DNA from: Lobulomyces angularis
Taxonomy: Eukaryota > Chytridiomycota > Chytridiomycetes > Lobulomycetales > Lobulomycetaceae
NCBI GenBank assembly: GCA_027604685.1
Contig: JADHYX010000040.1
Location: forward strand, 23,267 to 87,266
Direction of reading: 5' to 3'
Length of the DNA stretch: 64,000 nt
Below the pieces are notes generated by a model. That model had not been told where the DNA came from and ran no database searches. It saw only the letters and a program-made list of their open reading frames with translations. Both the position numbers and the translations under genes were made by a program. Every line of letters begins with the position of its first letter. Position 1 is the stretch's first letter. Shown one piece after another: positions 46,703-57,826 of this stretch.

Positions 46703-48234
46703 TTATTCTTTCAAGATTTCTCTGGAAACTATAAGTTTCATAATTTCGTTTGTTCCTTCTAAAATTTGATGTACTCTCAAATCTCTCATATACTGTTGCA
46801 CTTTGTAGTCTTTCAGATAACCATAACCTCCATGAAGTTGTAAAGCATCATTACACACCTTGGTAATGTAAAACAAATAAATTAACAAAACAAATGTTGA
46901 AAAATACCTCAAAGCAAGAATCAGTAGCATGGACTTTGGCCATTGCACAATGGACTGCAGCATCATGTGAATTTTGATCAAGTAACTGAGCAGCGTTTCT
47001 GACGAATAACCGAGATGAGTTAAGCTTTATTGCCATTTCTGCTAATTTAAACTGTATGGACTGATTACTGGCTAAAGTACTCCCAAACTGTTCACGAGAG
47101 TTGACATGTTCAACTGCTGCTTCAATGGCACCTTGGGCACCTCCAAGACTACAAGAAGCTATATTTATTCTTTAAATATTAGCAACAAAAAATGTTTTTT
47201 AACTTCATTATTTTAAAAAGTACCTTCCACCATTAAGTCCTTTCATGGCAATGCTGAATCCTTGTCCCTCTTTGCCAATTAAATTAGTCACTGGCACCGC
47301 ACATTCTTCAAAGATAACCGCTGCAAATAAAGAAATTTCAGTTTAGAAAAAAAAAATTATTTTTTGAATATACCTCTAGTCGGTTGAGAGTTCCACCCAA
47401 CTTTTACTTCTTTTTTACCAAAACTCAAGCCTGGAGTGCCTTTTTCCACTAAAAGGCAAGATATACCTTTAGGGCCTTCAAAAGTTTTAATTCTCCTGTT
47501 AGAATCTTACATAATATTACCAGGACCTCCAGTTCTGCACATCACAACATATACATCAGATTCCCCACCCCCACTAATAAATGCCTTTGAGCCATTTAAA
47601 ATATATTTATCACCATGTTTTTTAGCTGAAGTTGTTAATGATCCAGCGTCTGAACCAGCACCAGGTTCAGTCAAACAATATGAAGCAAATAAATCCATTG
47701 TTGCTAAACCTGGGACATATTTTTTACGTAGTTCTTGAGAAGCAAAAGTATCAATCATCCAAACGCACATATTGTGAATAGATAAATATGCTGTCGTACT
47801 AACACAACCAGTTGACAAACTTTCGAAAATTACACTAGCATCCACTCCTTAAATTTTTTTATAATTAAAACAAAAAAATTAAAAAAGTCTTACTTCCTAA
47901 GTCTGTTCCTCCAAAATCAGGCTTACAATAAATTGCTGTGATTTTAAAAGATTTCGATTTACATTTCAAAATTATTATTTTAAAACTAACCTCCAAAACC
48001 TAGTTCAGCAGCTTTTCGTAGCTCTTTTCTGGGAAAAAATTCGTGCCTATCCCAATCTTGCATTTTTGGTGCAAATTCTTTGTCAGCAAATGCTTTGGCC
48101 ATTCGCATAAACTCTTTTTGTTCATCATTCAAATCCAAAAATGGATTGCATGCTGCTGTTACGATTGATCTGCAATTTAATGAATTTTTTAAGGTTCTGT
48201 TTTTGAAATAGCATTTGGATATATTTTTTAACAT
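46703..48234 (-). CDS. Isobutyryl-CoA dehydrogenase (ACAD8-type), mitochondrial
   Basis: Minus-strand gene starting [20 protein letters not shown], a basic mitochondrial presequence. The acyl-CoA dehydrogenase domains follow: [38 protein letters not shown] (FAD/substrate loop), [58 protein letters not shown] and [20 protein letters not shown]. The catalytic-base region is [15 protein letters not shown], with Glu at the expected position of the short-branched-chain group. The 'GGPGPKGISC' and 'VGWNSQPTR' blocks identify isobutyryl-CoA dehydrogenase (ACAD8), valine breakdown. The intron beside GGPG must end at TTTTGAAG to keep this conserved sequence. About seven exons. Confidence 0.92.
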
Positions 48235-49698
48235 AATTGTAAAAGTTTTGGGTTTTTTTTTTTCCGTGAACTCAAGAAAATTTAGAGTTTTGGAGAAAAA
48301 ATACTTTAATTTTAATTTTAATTTTTATTTATCAAAATATATACAGTTTATGCCATTATTTTCTTTCTACAATCCATTGAGCTCTTTTTAAGTGCTGAAT
48401 CCGATACAATTTGAGACTTAACATGAAGAAAATTTACTAAACACTCAACCTATTGCAGTTTGATATAAAATCAGATTGCAAGTGACTTTTGATTCACTGA
48501 AATGGAATTTGAACTGTAAGTTGGTAACAGTAAATAATAGAGACTACCAATTAATTTTAAAAAAAAAAAAAGTGAATTGGTCATATAACGAGAGTGTTTT
48601 AGAATATCAATATATATTGCATCGAATAAATCTTTATCATAAAGTCTTTCCTTACGATTGATCAATTTCCTATTTCTTGTATAGGCTGTAAAAAGTTTTG
48701 GTACTGGCCAATTTCAACTCTTTGTCAAGGACTTAATCGTATTAGCGACAGAATTGCTAAAAATAATATTATTATCTTCGAAAATCCAACTTTTGGAAGC
48801 ATTTTTAACCATAAACAATGCTGGATGACTGCAGTGTAGTAATAATGAATTTTCAAGCAGAGTGTGTGTATTAAAGTTTGAACGATGTTGAGCTCAACAA
48901 CATATAATTGTTCAACATTGAAAATATGAAGGTGCATTGCTTTTATTTTAAACTATTTTAAACAAAGCAATTTAATGATCGCGCTAGTAAGTTAAATTTT
49001 TTTTCAATCCTTGAATAAATATAAGTTTGTTTAAAAACTTAATGAGAACTTTGCAACCCTTTGGTTTTGAAAAGAAAGTGTATGAAGAAATTATTCTCAA
49101 TTTATCGATCGTTTCTGGGTTTTGTTAAACACTTCCTTTTTATGTTATCACATTTTTATGGAAAGAAAAAAAATGAATTCTAAGACCACTTATTTTTTGT
49201 TTGTTGACTTCAGGTGAAATTTTTTAAAAAAAAATTAGGATATATAGATAGTGAATCTTCAAATTGAAATCAGTTAAAAGCTAATACCACTTAAATACTA
49301 AAAAAATATCAGAAAATAGCTCATAAATACACAGTTATAGGGGTTCCCAAATAATTACACCAGATACCATTTAACTAAGTCCTATACTTTCAAAATACTT
49401 ACACAAAATAGTTCTTAAATGTCTTTAAATTATTAATATTTTTTTTTATTATTTCACTTAATTTTTTTTATGGTTTGAGCACATTTTCGCAGAAACAGAT
49501 GCATATTGCATTTTCAAACAGGTTTGTAACCTTATTTTGAACTCAATTGCGCATTCGTTCTATTTTAACAAAAAATTTTATGTTTTTGCAATTTTTTGCT
49601 TTTTTTTGCAGTTGAAAGTGATGGAATTTTTTTGTATAAAATAAAAATCATGATACGAGTTTTAATGAAAAAGTATAATGCAATAAATACTACTAAAA
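48235..49698. other. Long divergent spacer with minor coding debris
   Basis: About 1.5 kb between ACAD8 (minus) and the DUF4360 gene (plus). A coding-like frame lies at 48630-48839. The rest is AT-rich and should hold both promoters. Confidence 0.45.
48630..48839 (+). pseudogene. Possible coding relic, family unknown
   Basis: Open plus-strand frame without an ATG near its start, ending at TAG 48837-48839. It reads IDQFPISCIGCKKFWYWPIS, TLCQGLNRISDRIAKNNIII, FENPTFGSIFNHKQCWMTAV. Composition (Trp, Cys, Gly, Pro) is unlike random AT-rich sequence. A second coding-like frame (VTFDSLKWNLNCKLVTVNNR) lies just upstream at about 48478-48540 in another frame. Not recognised; could be a frameshifted relic. 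Confidence 0.3.
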
Positions 49699-50404
49699 AT
49701 GAGATTTGCTACTGCTGCCCTTTTATCTACTGCTCTTGCTGTTGTTCCAGTTTTTGTAAATAAAAAAAATTTTTTTACAATGTAAGTTAAAACTATAATA
49801 CTAGGGTGACAAACCACCAGTAGGTTCAGTAACCATTGATAAAATTATTTATGGAGGTAGCGGTTGTCCTGGAGGAACAGTTTCTGAAAACTTCAACTAT
49901 GACGCAACTGCAATTACCCTTTTGTTTGATAGTTACATTGCTTCTGCTGGTGATGGAATCCCAATAACTGAAAATCGTAAAAACTGTCAATTAAATGTCA
50001 AATTGAATGTCCCACAAGGTAATTGCTCCTTTTCTTTTTTATGTATATATTTTTTTTTTCATTTAGGTTGGAGTTACACTCTTGCTACTATTGACTATAG
50101 ATTTTTCGTCCAATTAGACAGAGGGGTCACTGCTCAACAGAAAGCAGATTACTATTTCCAAGGATTCACTGAATCGGCATCAAAAATCACCAACTTTTCT
50201 AACTATAACAACGGGGATTACGCTTACAGAGATGAATTTGGTTTAGGAAACTTAATTTGGTCCGAGTGTAATGCTAAAGCCAACATGAATATCAACACTC
50301 AAATCCTACTTACTGCTCCAACTGGTAAAAAGGGTATCATCACCACTGATTCTTATGATTTCGCAGTTACCCATATATATGGAATCCAGTGGAGAAAATG
50401 TTAG
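49699..50404 (+). CDS. Secreted DUF4360 protein
   Basis: Starts MRFATAALLSTALAVVPVF, a signal peptide. Mature sequence: GSVTIDKIIYGGSGCPGGTV, then ITLLFDSYIASAGDGIPITE, RKNCQLNVKLNVPQG, YTLATIDYRFFVQLDRGVTA, LIWSECNAKANMNINTQILL and a final Cys (WRKC). GSGCPxGTV and KNCQL, with four conserved cysteines suggesting two disulfides, are hallmarks of DUF4360 (PF14273), small secreted proteins common in fungi and some bacteria, function unknown. Length about 205 residues. Two introns (about 49759-49803 and 50020-50066). Confidence 0.9.
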
Positions 50405-50842
50405 ATTTAATTTTATATTTAGAGGATTATTATCTATCGTAGAAAAAAATTTGTTTTTTGAAATTGAAAAAGAAAATGGATCTGATTTACTTTCAAATTC
50501 GTATGCAAATGTGTTTCCTTAGCAGGGCCAATATGCTATAAATAAGAAGTATTTGAGTAACAAATAAACATAAAAAATTACTAAAAAGAATGGAAAGAAA
50601 ACAAACCAATTGATTTTGTGAAAGTCTATGATGATATGCAGCCATAAGTAATATACTCATATGGCTCTACAAAAATACACAGTCTTAATCATACATCATA
50701 CACAAATCCTCTAGTTAAAAAAAAATATTGAAGTGTTCAAAAAACTGTGTTGAATTCCTTTTTTTTTGGATGTAAGTCCACATCTTAATTTGAATGTGAT
50801 GCTGAAAAAATTTTCCAAAATTGTTACAACTCTTACTCCAAA
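50405..50842. other. Intergenic spacer, no gene seen
   Basis: About 440 bp between two plus-strand genes; AT-rich, no coding frame supported. Confidence 0.55.
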
Positions 50843-52892
50843 ATGTCAGCAATTACAAAGGATTCCATTAATTTAATAATAGGAGTTGCAGTTTCTTTAG
50901 CTTCTTCAAGTAAACAATTTTATTAAGAATTTTTTATAAATATAAATTTTTGTTATTATTAGTGTTAGCCTCTTTGGGAATTAATCTACAAGCATCTGCT
51001 TTGGTGTCATTCAGAGAAAGAAATCGAATTGGTAATTGATCAAAAACATATTTTGATAGTTTTCTTATAGTTTTTTAAACCTGAAAAATTTGTTTTAACT
51101 ACAATTTTATTCCTACATTAGCTGAGTCAGAATCGATGGATGATGATTCCGATTCGGGAAGCTCTATTAATGGTGACGATGAAGAAAGTATGTTTAATGT
51201 TTCACAATCTGGAATACATTTAAGAAATAATTCTACTCAATCCCCAGAAGGGAAAAATTTATCACCACAACGTCCATATCGGATATCTCATAATATTTCT
51301 TTTGAAACTCTATCCAATATACCAGCTGATTCAAGAATAAATTTAGAAGCTCTTTCCTCCAGTCAGATGGACAAAGATCAGTCAAGTTTGATGAGAGAAA
51401 GCAACACTTCTCAGACCGGATCAGAAGTAATGCCAAATAAAATTGGCTGTAGTTTTGGGAAGAACTGTAAATTGTTATTTTTTAAATGGCAATGGTACTT
51501 TGGATTTTTTCTTTATGTCTTTTTTCAATTTTTTGGGTCCATGATCGCTTTGAATTTTATCCCTCCTGAAGTTGTTGCACCATTAGGAGCAACAGGTACT
51601 TCATTTATTAGTAGTTTATAAATTGGTTTTTTTTTAATTTTTAGGTTTAATTTTTAACATGTTATTTAGTAAAGCATTTCTGGGTACTTCGATCGTCAAA
51701 AAGGATTGGATAGGAACTCTATTAATTGTATTAGGTTGCGCTATAGTCTCTGTTGCGGGATCAAATAACAGTGGGGATAATAGCAAAAGTAAAAAAGTTT
51801 TCTTTTTCCTATTTTTTCTAACGTTTTTATTAGAAAAAACAATCGAAGAAATTTTATCAATATACTGTAAACCGCAATTTATTATTTACTTTGTAATTCA
51901 AACAATGATTATATTAATTATGCTCTTATTTGTAAAATACTTGGAGTATGGAGGTCCTTTAAAAAAGTGTCACGAAGATGAATGTATATTGTATGATGAG
52001 TCTCAAAACAGAGCTAGTTTTAACTTTTCACAAGAACAATTGGAAGAGCTTCAAGATTGTATCTGCCAAGAAACCACAGAAAACTCTCCCTTATTAAATA
52101 ATAGCCACGAAAAGAGGAAGAGACATCTTAGAAGAAAATCTTCTCTCAGTAATTTACCAAAGGACCGAATTTCAAAGTGGATTCGAAAAAAAAGGAGAAG
52201 TATTAAAATAGTAGGATTAATCGGTGCGTTATATAGTGTCACTGGTGGAATTTCTGCTTCAGATACTCTAATACTGGCAAGCAATGGGTGAAAATTATTC
52301 ATTAATAGTAATAAAACTCAATTTACGCTCCATAGAATTGACTTGCTGCTTTATTTATTTTCAGGAAAGGAAGTCAAATACGTCGCATATCCGATTATTC
52401 TTTTATTCTGTACGGTCATTACAGTCATACTCCAGCTATACTCCTTGAATCGGGGATTGAATTTTTCTCTGCCTACCATTGTTGTTCCATTATTTTATAC
52501 ATTTTATACAGTATTTAGTTTCACGAATAGTTTAATAGTAATTTCATCTGAAAGCGACAAAAACAATCAAAACAAATTATCAGGAGGTAAATTTTTTTTT
52601 TTTTTAAAATTTTTTTTTTAATTTATTTATGAATGAATCTTTAGATGTTTTTTGGATATTATCAGGATTACTTTTAATAGTTATTGGAGTTTGGTGCTTA
52701 GGAACCAAAGTTGAAAATTCGAAAGGATCAGAAAATTTAAAAGAAGAACACTCTAATAAAGAAAGTGATAAAAATGAAATCAGTACTGAAGTTGATAAAA
52801 ATAGTAACAGCCAAAAAAATATGTTAAAATCTAAAATACATCGTTGGAGTAGGATGGTTGTAGCGGATGAAAACAATGAACCCCAACTATAA
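50843..52892 (+). CDS. NIPA-like magnesium transporter
   Basis: Starts MSAITKDSINLIIGVAVSLA. Membrane segments visible after splicing: INLIIGVAVSLASSMLASLG, YFGFFLYVFFQFFGSMIALN (with FIPPEVVAPLGATG), then DWIGTLLIVLGCAIVSVAGS, FVIQTMIILIMLLFVKYLEY, IVGLIGALYSVTGGISASDT, YVAYPIILLFCTVITVILQL, TIVVPLFYTFYTVFSFTNSL and FWILSGLLLIVIGVWCLGTK. 'APLGATG', 'DWIGTLLI..G...' and the seven-to-nine span pattern match NIPA-family (DUF803) Mg2+ transporters. Unusual: a ~130-residue acidic Ser/Asn-rich insert (from about 51124) and a second charged loop (CHEDECILYDESQNRASFNF, 51965-52200). The C-terminus is a charged cytosolic tail. Five or more introns. Confidence 0.8.
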
Positions 52893-53235
52893 AGTAAAAT
52901 CAACTAAAATGCTTCTTTTTTTTTTCATTTGATTTAACCCTTTTTTTAACGTTCCAAAAAAAAAAAAAAAAAAATATTTTTCTATGATATATATTGGTAT
53001 AAATTAAAAAAAAAAAATCTTGGTTTTTTCAAAAAAAAATTAGAAGTTTAAGGGGTTTATTAGCAGTTGTACATTTTAACAAATTTTAAAATTAAAAATT
53101 CTACTTTTATTATTATAAATATAATCTTATTTTTCAGTTTTATAATTTAAAAAAAAAATAAAAATTTTATTAAAAAAAAAAAAAAAAAAAAGTTTACTTA
53201 AAAAGTTAATATAACTAAAAAAAAAAATTGGACAT
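52893..53235. other. Converging-gene spacer with long A tracts
   Basis: Spacer of 3' ends dominated by A runs (about 18 nt near 52957 and near 53173). No gene seen. Confidence 0.6.
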
Positions 53236-54747
53236 TCATTTAAAAAAATGTACAACATCACTCAATGCTACAACTCCGACCAACTTATCGATACCTTCAA
53301 TTACCCAAACTCTATGACTTCTTGTTGCTGCCATCTTTTCCATGGCGTTAATTAAAGTTGCTTTTGGATGTACTGTAAAATTTGGTGCTCTGTCACAACC
53401 TTCGGCTAAAAAAAAAAAAAAGAAAAAGATTTAAAATTAAAATTAAATGTTTAAAAAGAGAAAATAAAAAATAAAAAAAAAAAGGGGAAAAAAAAAATAA
53501 TAATTGGTACCTTCCAGTCCTTGTAAAGATCTTAAATTAGTAAAAAACTCAAAAGAATTAGTAAATAAATGCTTATATCCTCCTTTATCTCCCAAGATTT
53601 CTTTAATGTCACTTTTCATTTTATATATTTCAGAAAAAAGAAAAAAATATTGGTAATAAACCTCATTGAAATATTGCCAAGTAACCGTTCATATCCTTTC
53701 GTCCTGTCAATGATGGCAACACTACTGATACTGTGAGTATGCATGGTATGTAGTGCATCTAAAACGGTATTATCTTGAGTGATCGAAATAACACCTCCAG
53801 CTACTAATCCCAATTCTTGCACGGTTTTTTCACCTGCTGGCCAATTACTTGTAAAAAAAAAATTTTTTTTAAAAGATTATTATTATTATTATTATAAATA
53901 TTGTACTATGGTGGTTTATCTTTAACTGTGGTACCAAATTTCGAAGCAATAAATGCAGAAACTGTGGATTGCGATAACACACCGATGAATTTGTTGCTTA
54001 CGTCTTGTGTGCGTTCCACTACGACTAACCTATGAATATGAGACTTCTTAAACTAAAAAAAAAAAAAACAAGAAAAAAACATTACCACAATTAAAAAAAA
54101 TAATAAGATGCATTACCTCCTCTATAGCATGAACAACGGGAGAAGTATAGTTAACGGCTATTAGAGGATTATTTTTGGATAAATTTGAAATGAATTTGAT
54201 GGGAACAGCCTTATCATCCTTCATAGCTTTTTTAACAATATCACTAATTTCCAACTCAGCATCATATGAAGATATTTCTCTTGGTATTTTATAGAATACT
54301 TTCAATATATAGGTAACCAAATCCTATAAAAAAATTAATGCTCGGTGTTAAGATCATTTACAAAAAAGTTGCTTAAAATACTTTAAAATCCAACATTCCA
54401 ATAAAGCCTCCAGCTGCAGCATCGTAAACTGGAGCTGAAGAAATTTTATAGTGAGCAAGTGCTTGACAACTTTACAAAAAATTCAAAAAATGCAATATAG
54501 CTATTTTTTTTTTTAATTTTTAATTTTTTACCCTTCATGAACAGTTAGCTTAGAATCTAAGCAAATTGGTTGTTGTGGTTTTGCATGTCCCGTTGAAGAT
54601 AACGGTTTATATAGTAATTCACTACCTAAAAAAATTAAAATAAAAAAACAAATTTTTTTTAAGTTTAATTAGTTTATAGATCATACAAGTTATTTTCGTT
54701 AATAAATCTGTTAGATTTGCTTCAGCTATATTATCGATAATTGTCAT
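53236..54747 (-). CDS. Four-CBS-domain protein (AMPK-gamma/Sds23-like)
   Basis: Minus-strand gene starting MTIIDNIAEANLTDLLTKI. Four tandem CBS domains are visible: ICLDSKLTVHEGCQALAHYK with SSAPVYDAAAGGFIGMLDFK; NPLIAVNYTSPVVHAIEEF and HIHRLVVVERTQDVSNKFIG; GGVISITQDNTVLDALHTMH with SSVAIIDRTKG; FTVHPKATLINAMEKMAATR with HRVWVIEGIDKLVGVVALSD. It ends VVHFFK. Four CBS domains form two Bateman modules that bind adenine nucleotides, as in SNF4/AMPK gamma and in Sds23. No kinase-subunit partner is identified nearby, and the family within the CBS group is not fixed. Six or so exons. Confidence 0.78.
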
Positions 54748-55095
54748 TTTTTTTGGTTAAAAGTAAAAAAAAATTTTTTATTTTGTAAAAAAATTTCTTC
54801 CAAAACAACAATGGAAGAATACACTTACAACAAGTTGATGATGATCTTTTCCCTCCATTTCGGAATTATTAAGTCAGTTTGAATTTTTATTCATCCAGTC
54901 AGAATAATATAAGAAAGATTAACGATATGTCAATAACAAATAAAAATGCCAAAATGTTTTAAAAAATATGTATTCTATGCGACTACTTAAAAAAACCGAT
55001 TTATGCAACTAAAATTGAAATAAAAAAATAAATAAAATGTGTTTGTAAATGCAAGTAACCAATAAAGCTTAAAGGGGTAAGTAATAAAAGTTTCT
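54748..55095. other. Intergenic spacer, no gene seen
   Basis: About 350 bp between two minus-strand genes; AT-rich, nothing gene-like. Confidence 0.55.
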
Positions 55096-55446
55096 TTAAA
55101 TTAAACAAAATATCGAAACAAAACACACCACTACAAGGTGCAGGTTAAAAGCAATTTTCTTAAAACCAGTACTAGTAAAATTGTTTTCCATGTTAATTTT
55201 TTTTTGGGTATCACTCTCATCAAAAGTACTTTCCACACTTTCCGTACTATCATATGGTTGGGTGTTTCTTTTTTTAAATAAATCATCAATTAATTTGCTT
55301 TTTTCATCATATTTATTCTCGGCAAAGCGACTCGGGTTTATGTTATCAGTTTCAGAAGATTTCGGTGTTGAGGTGGGCTCACTATTCGCAATTATTGTTA
55401 AGGTCATCATAAATACTAAAAAAAGAATGTATCTTAGAGGTGTCAT
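55096..55446 (-). CDS. Small GPI-like secreted surface protein
   Basis: Single-exon minus-strand frame of 116 residues. Starts MTPLRYILFLVFMMTLTIIA, a clear signal peptide (cleavage likely after ANS). The middle is Ser/Thr/Asp/Asn-rich and hydrophilic (STPKSSETDNINPSRFAENK). The C-terminus ends hydrophobic (IAFNLHLVVVCFVSIFCLI) after a short Gly/Lys spacer, matching a GPI-anchor signal or a C-terminal transmembrane tail. No homologous domain is recognised. A cell-surface protein is the best guess. Confidence 0.5.
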   Translation of the reverse strand: MTPLRYILFLVFMMTLTIIANSEPTSTPKSSETDNINPSRFAENKYDEKSKLIDDLFKKRNTQPYDSTESVESTFDESDTQKKINMENNFTSTGFKKIAFNLHLVVVCFVSIFCLI

Positions 55447-56576
55447 TGTTTTTTTTTTTTTTCCTTTTTTATTTTTAATAAATTCAATAGTCTTTGTTGA
55501 ATGAAACTAAAAAAAAATTAAAAATAAAAATTAACAAATAATTTAAAAGTGAAAAAAAAATATATATATATATATATAAATATGAGATGTATAGGTATAA
55601 ATTTTTTATTTTATGTAGTTTTTAAAAAAGAAGACGAATGAGAAATTAGTTTTTTATGAAGTTGAATTAAAAAAAAAAAAAAAAAAATATTATGGAAATT
55701 ACAAATCAAAGAGGATAAAAATGCACAAATACCAAGAAAATAAATGAAAATTCCATATGCAATTACAAAGAAAGTAAATACAAAATCGCATTACGTTGAA
55801 ACCCAAGTCAGAAAGCGTAAGGACTTTACTCCTATTTCGGAAGTTGTTGAATAGTGTTGATAGTTACTAGCTATTAATGCAATAGCCTATCAGGGCAGTC
55901 TATTTCCCTTTAAACATCTGTATGTTAATGCATGAAATCAGGGTACTTAATAGCAATTTCGGTAATTACTATATAAAGTATTACATTCAGTCATCGTCAA
56001 AATGAAGATATATCATGAAATTACAAAATATTCACATCTGACATATGGTGCAGTGTGAATAAATTATTTTTATTAAGGATTTTCAATAGCAACACAGTAG
56101 ATTTACCAATTAATAAGAACTGTACCATGCAGAACTATTAATATTAAAGTACTTTCAATTTTACGATAGGATATTAGAATACTTTTAATCTTAACATAAT
56201 TTAATTATGATCTTACATTAATTAGAGTACCTAAAATAGCCAATGTTAAAGTGCTTACACTATATGGTTATTAAAATACTTTCAAACCTCACAATAATCA
56301 AAGTGAATAAAATCTCAACAAATTAAATTACTTTTAAAAAAATTAACTTACGATCTCACAGTAACTAGAGAACCTGAAGTGCGCTATTATTAAATTACTT
56401 ACGCTGCTACACCCAGCAAGTTCATCATTGGCTTACACGGCATTGTTGAGTTGCTCTGTATTTTCATTTCCTTGCAAATAAAACCCTCACAGCCAAGGTT
56501 TTTTGACACAGCCTATACAAGTTCCTGTATATAATTAAGAAAAATTTCAAATCCTTTCATCTTCACTTTTTGCAGC
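55447..56576. other. Divergent spacer with degenerate tandem repeat
   Basis: About 1.1 kb between the GPI-like gene (minus) and the tetraspanin gene (plus). Contains a TA dinucleotide run near 55560-55578 and the degenerate repeat at 56140-56405. No coding frame supported. Confidence 0.5.
56140..56405. repeat. Degenerate ~25-35 bp tandem repeat
   Basis: About eight to ten diverged units with a shape like ATTAAAGTACTTTCAATTTT followed by ACGATA/CACAATA. Examples: ATTAGAATACTTTTAATCTT, ATTAGAGTACCTAAAATAGC, ATTAAAATACTTTCAAACCT and ATTAAATTACTTACGCT. Unit lengths vary, so the array is old. Confidence 0.5.
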
Positions 56577-57636
56577 ATGTCAAATCCTCTAAAAATCGCT
56601 GCAAGAGTTTGGCTTGTTATTCTCAACACTTTCCTAGTCGCTATCTCTGTCGGCCTCATTGCTGTGGGCTCCTTTTTGGATGTCCTTAACAGAAATGGCA
56701 GTTTTAACAATCTCGAAGGGTATTTAAATTGCTTTTCTTAATTTACTAATGCTGTGTACATAAATTCTCTTTTTCTCAGTATGGATTCAGTGACTGGGAT
56801 AATAGGAAATGTTTCAATTGCAATAATAGCTATCGGTTGCTTTTTAGCGCTGACCTCTCTTATAGGTTGTTGCGGTACGTTGTTTCGGTATATATTTCAA
56901 TAAATATTTATCTTTATTTAACTTCTTTATTTTAATTTACTAGGGTCAACAGCTTTTTAAGTGTTTATGTAGCTTTATTGTTTTTAAATGTATTGGGGGT
57001 TATTGGTAGTGGAGTATTTACTATATATAGAATGGTTCAGGAACAAAACGGCTGGAAAGGAGTTACTGTATGATTTTAAATCTTAAAATTTTTATTCAAA
57101 TTTTCTTATAGGTTCAAGTGTGGGCTAGCGCACCAGAAAGAACCCAAGACTTTTTGCAAGTTTTATACAAATGTTGCGGTTTTATCAAAGGAGATACCGT
57201 AAATTAATTCTGAACTGTTTTTTTTGATTTTTTCTTATAGCTTGCTTATACTGGTCATAGCTTTTTGTATGAAAATTCTACTACTAAAGTAGGAGACATT
57301 GGATTAAATCAATGCACACCAGGTGCAAACCCACCTCCTTCCACTTACGATGGGTGCCAAAATGCTGGAAACAACTTTTGGTATTTTTTGTTCTTTCATT
57401 ATTTATTTTTATGAAATTATAGGTCTACTTTGGTTATTCGTGCAGCGATAACCTTTTCTGTTCTGTTTTTGGTGCTAGCTATAACAATTCCAGCTGTAAA
57501 TTTATCTTAATTTAATCCAATTCCTGAATTTTATGTTATATAGGCTAACCGCGCAAGAAAAAGTCCAAAGCAGTATGGAAAAATCGTTACAGAACCTAGC
57601 ATAATTCAAGGGCAAGGTCCTTACCAAAAATTTTAA
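56577..57636 (+). CDS. Tetraspanin-like protein
   Basis: Starts MSNPLKIAARVWLVILNTFL. Four membrane segments: WLVILNTFLVAISVGLIAVG; VSIAIIAIGCFLALTSLIGC; FLSVYVALLFLNVLGVIGSG; LVIRAAITFSVLFLVLAITI. A large loop between TM3 and TM4 carries the tetraspanin CCG signature (VLYKCCGFIKGD) plus two further Cys (GLNQCTPG and DGCQ), enough for two disulfides. The tail is short and ends GQGPYQKF. Fits fungal/animal tetraspanins that organise membrane partners. The TM2-TM3 intron must use the donor in CG|GTATAT to keep frame, giving CCGTLFRVNSFLSVY. Six introns. Confidence 0.82.
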
Positions 57637-57826
57637 CAAGTGTAAAATTTTGTTTGTTTTTAAATTTACATAAATAATATATTTAGTATACTATTTTTTA
57701 CCCATAAAATGGATTTTCCAATTTCTTTTTTTTGAAGTTTTATTTTTTTATTTAATTAATCTTTTACCACGAAATACATTAAAATTATCCCAAAAACCCT
57801 AACTTCAACTTTGATGTTTTAAAAAA

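Noticed and set aside
47495..47525. Apparent 25-nt intron in the ACAD8 gene
   Set aside because: GTAATATTATGTAAGATTCTAACAG would keep frame but adds residues (ELKTFE) absent from the family. Using the next acceptor (TTTTGAAG) gives exactly the conserved GGPGPKGISC, so the intron is about 45 nt.
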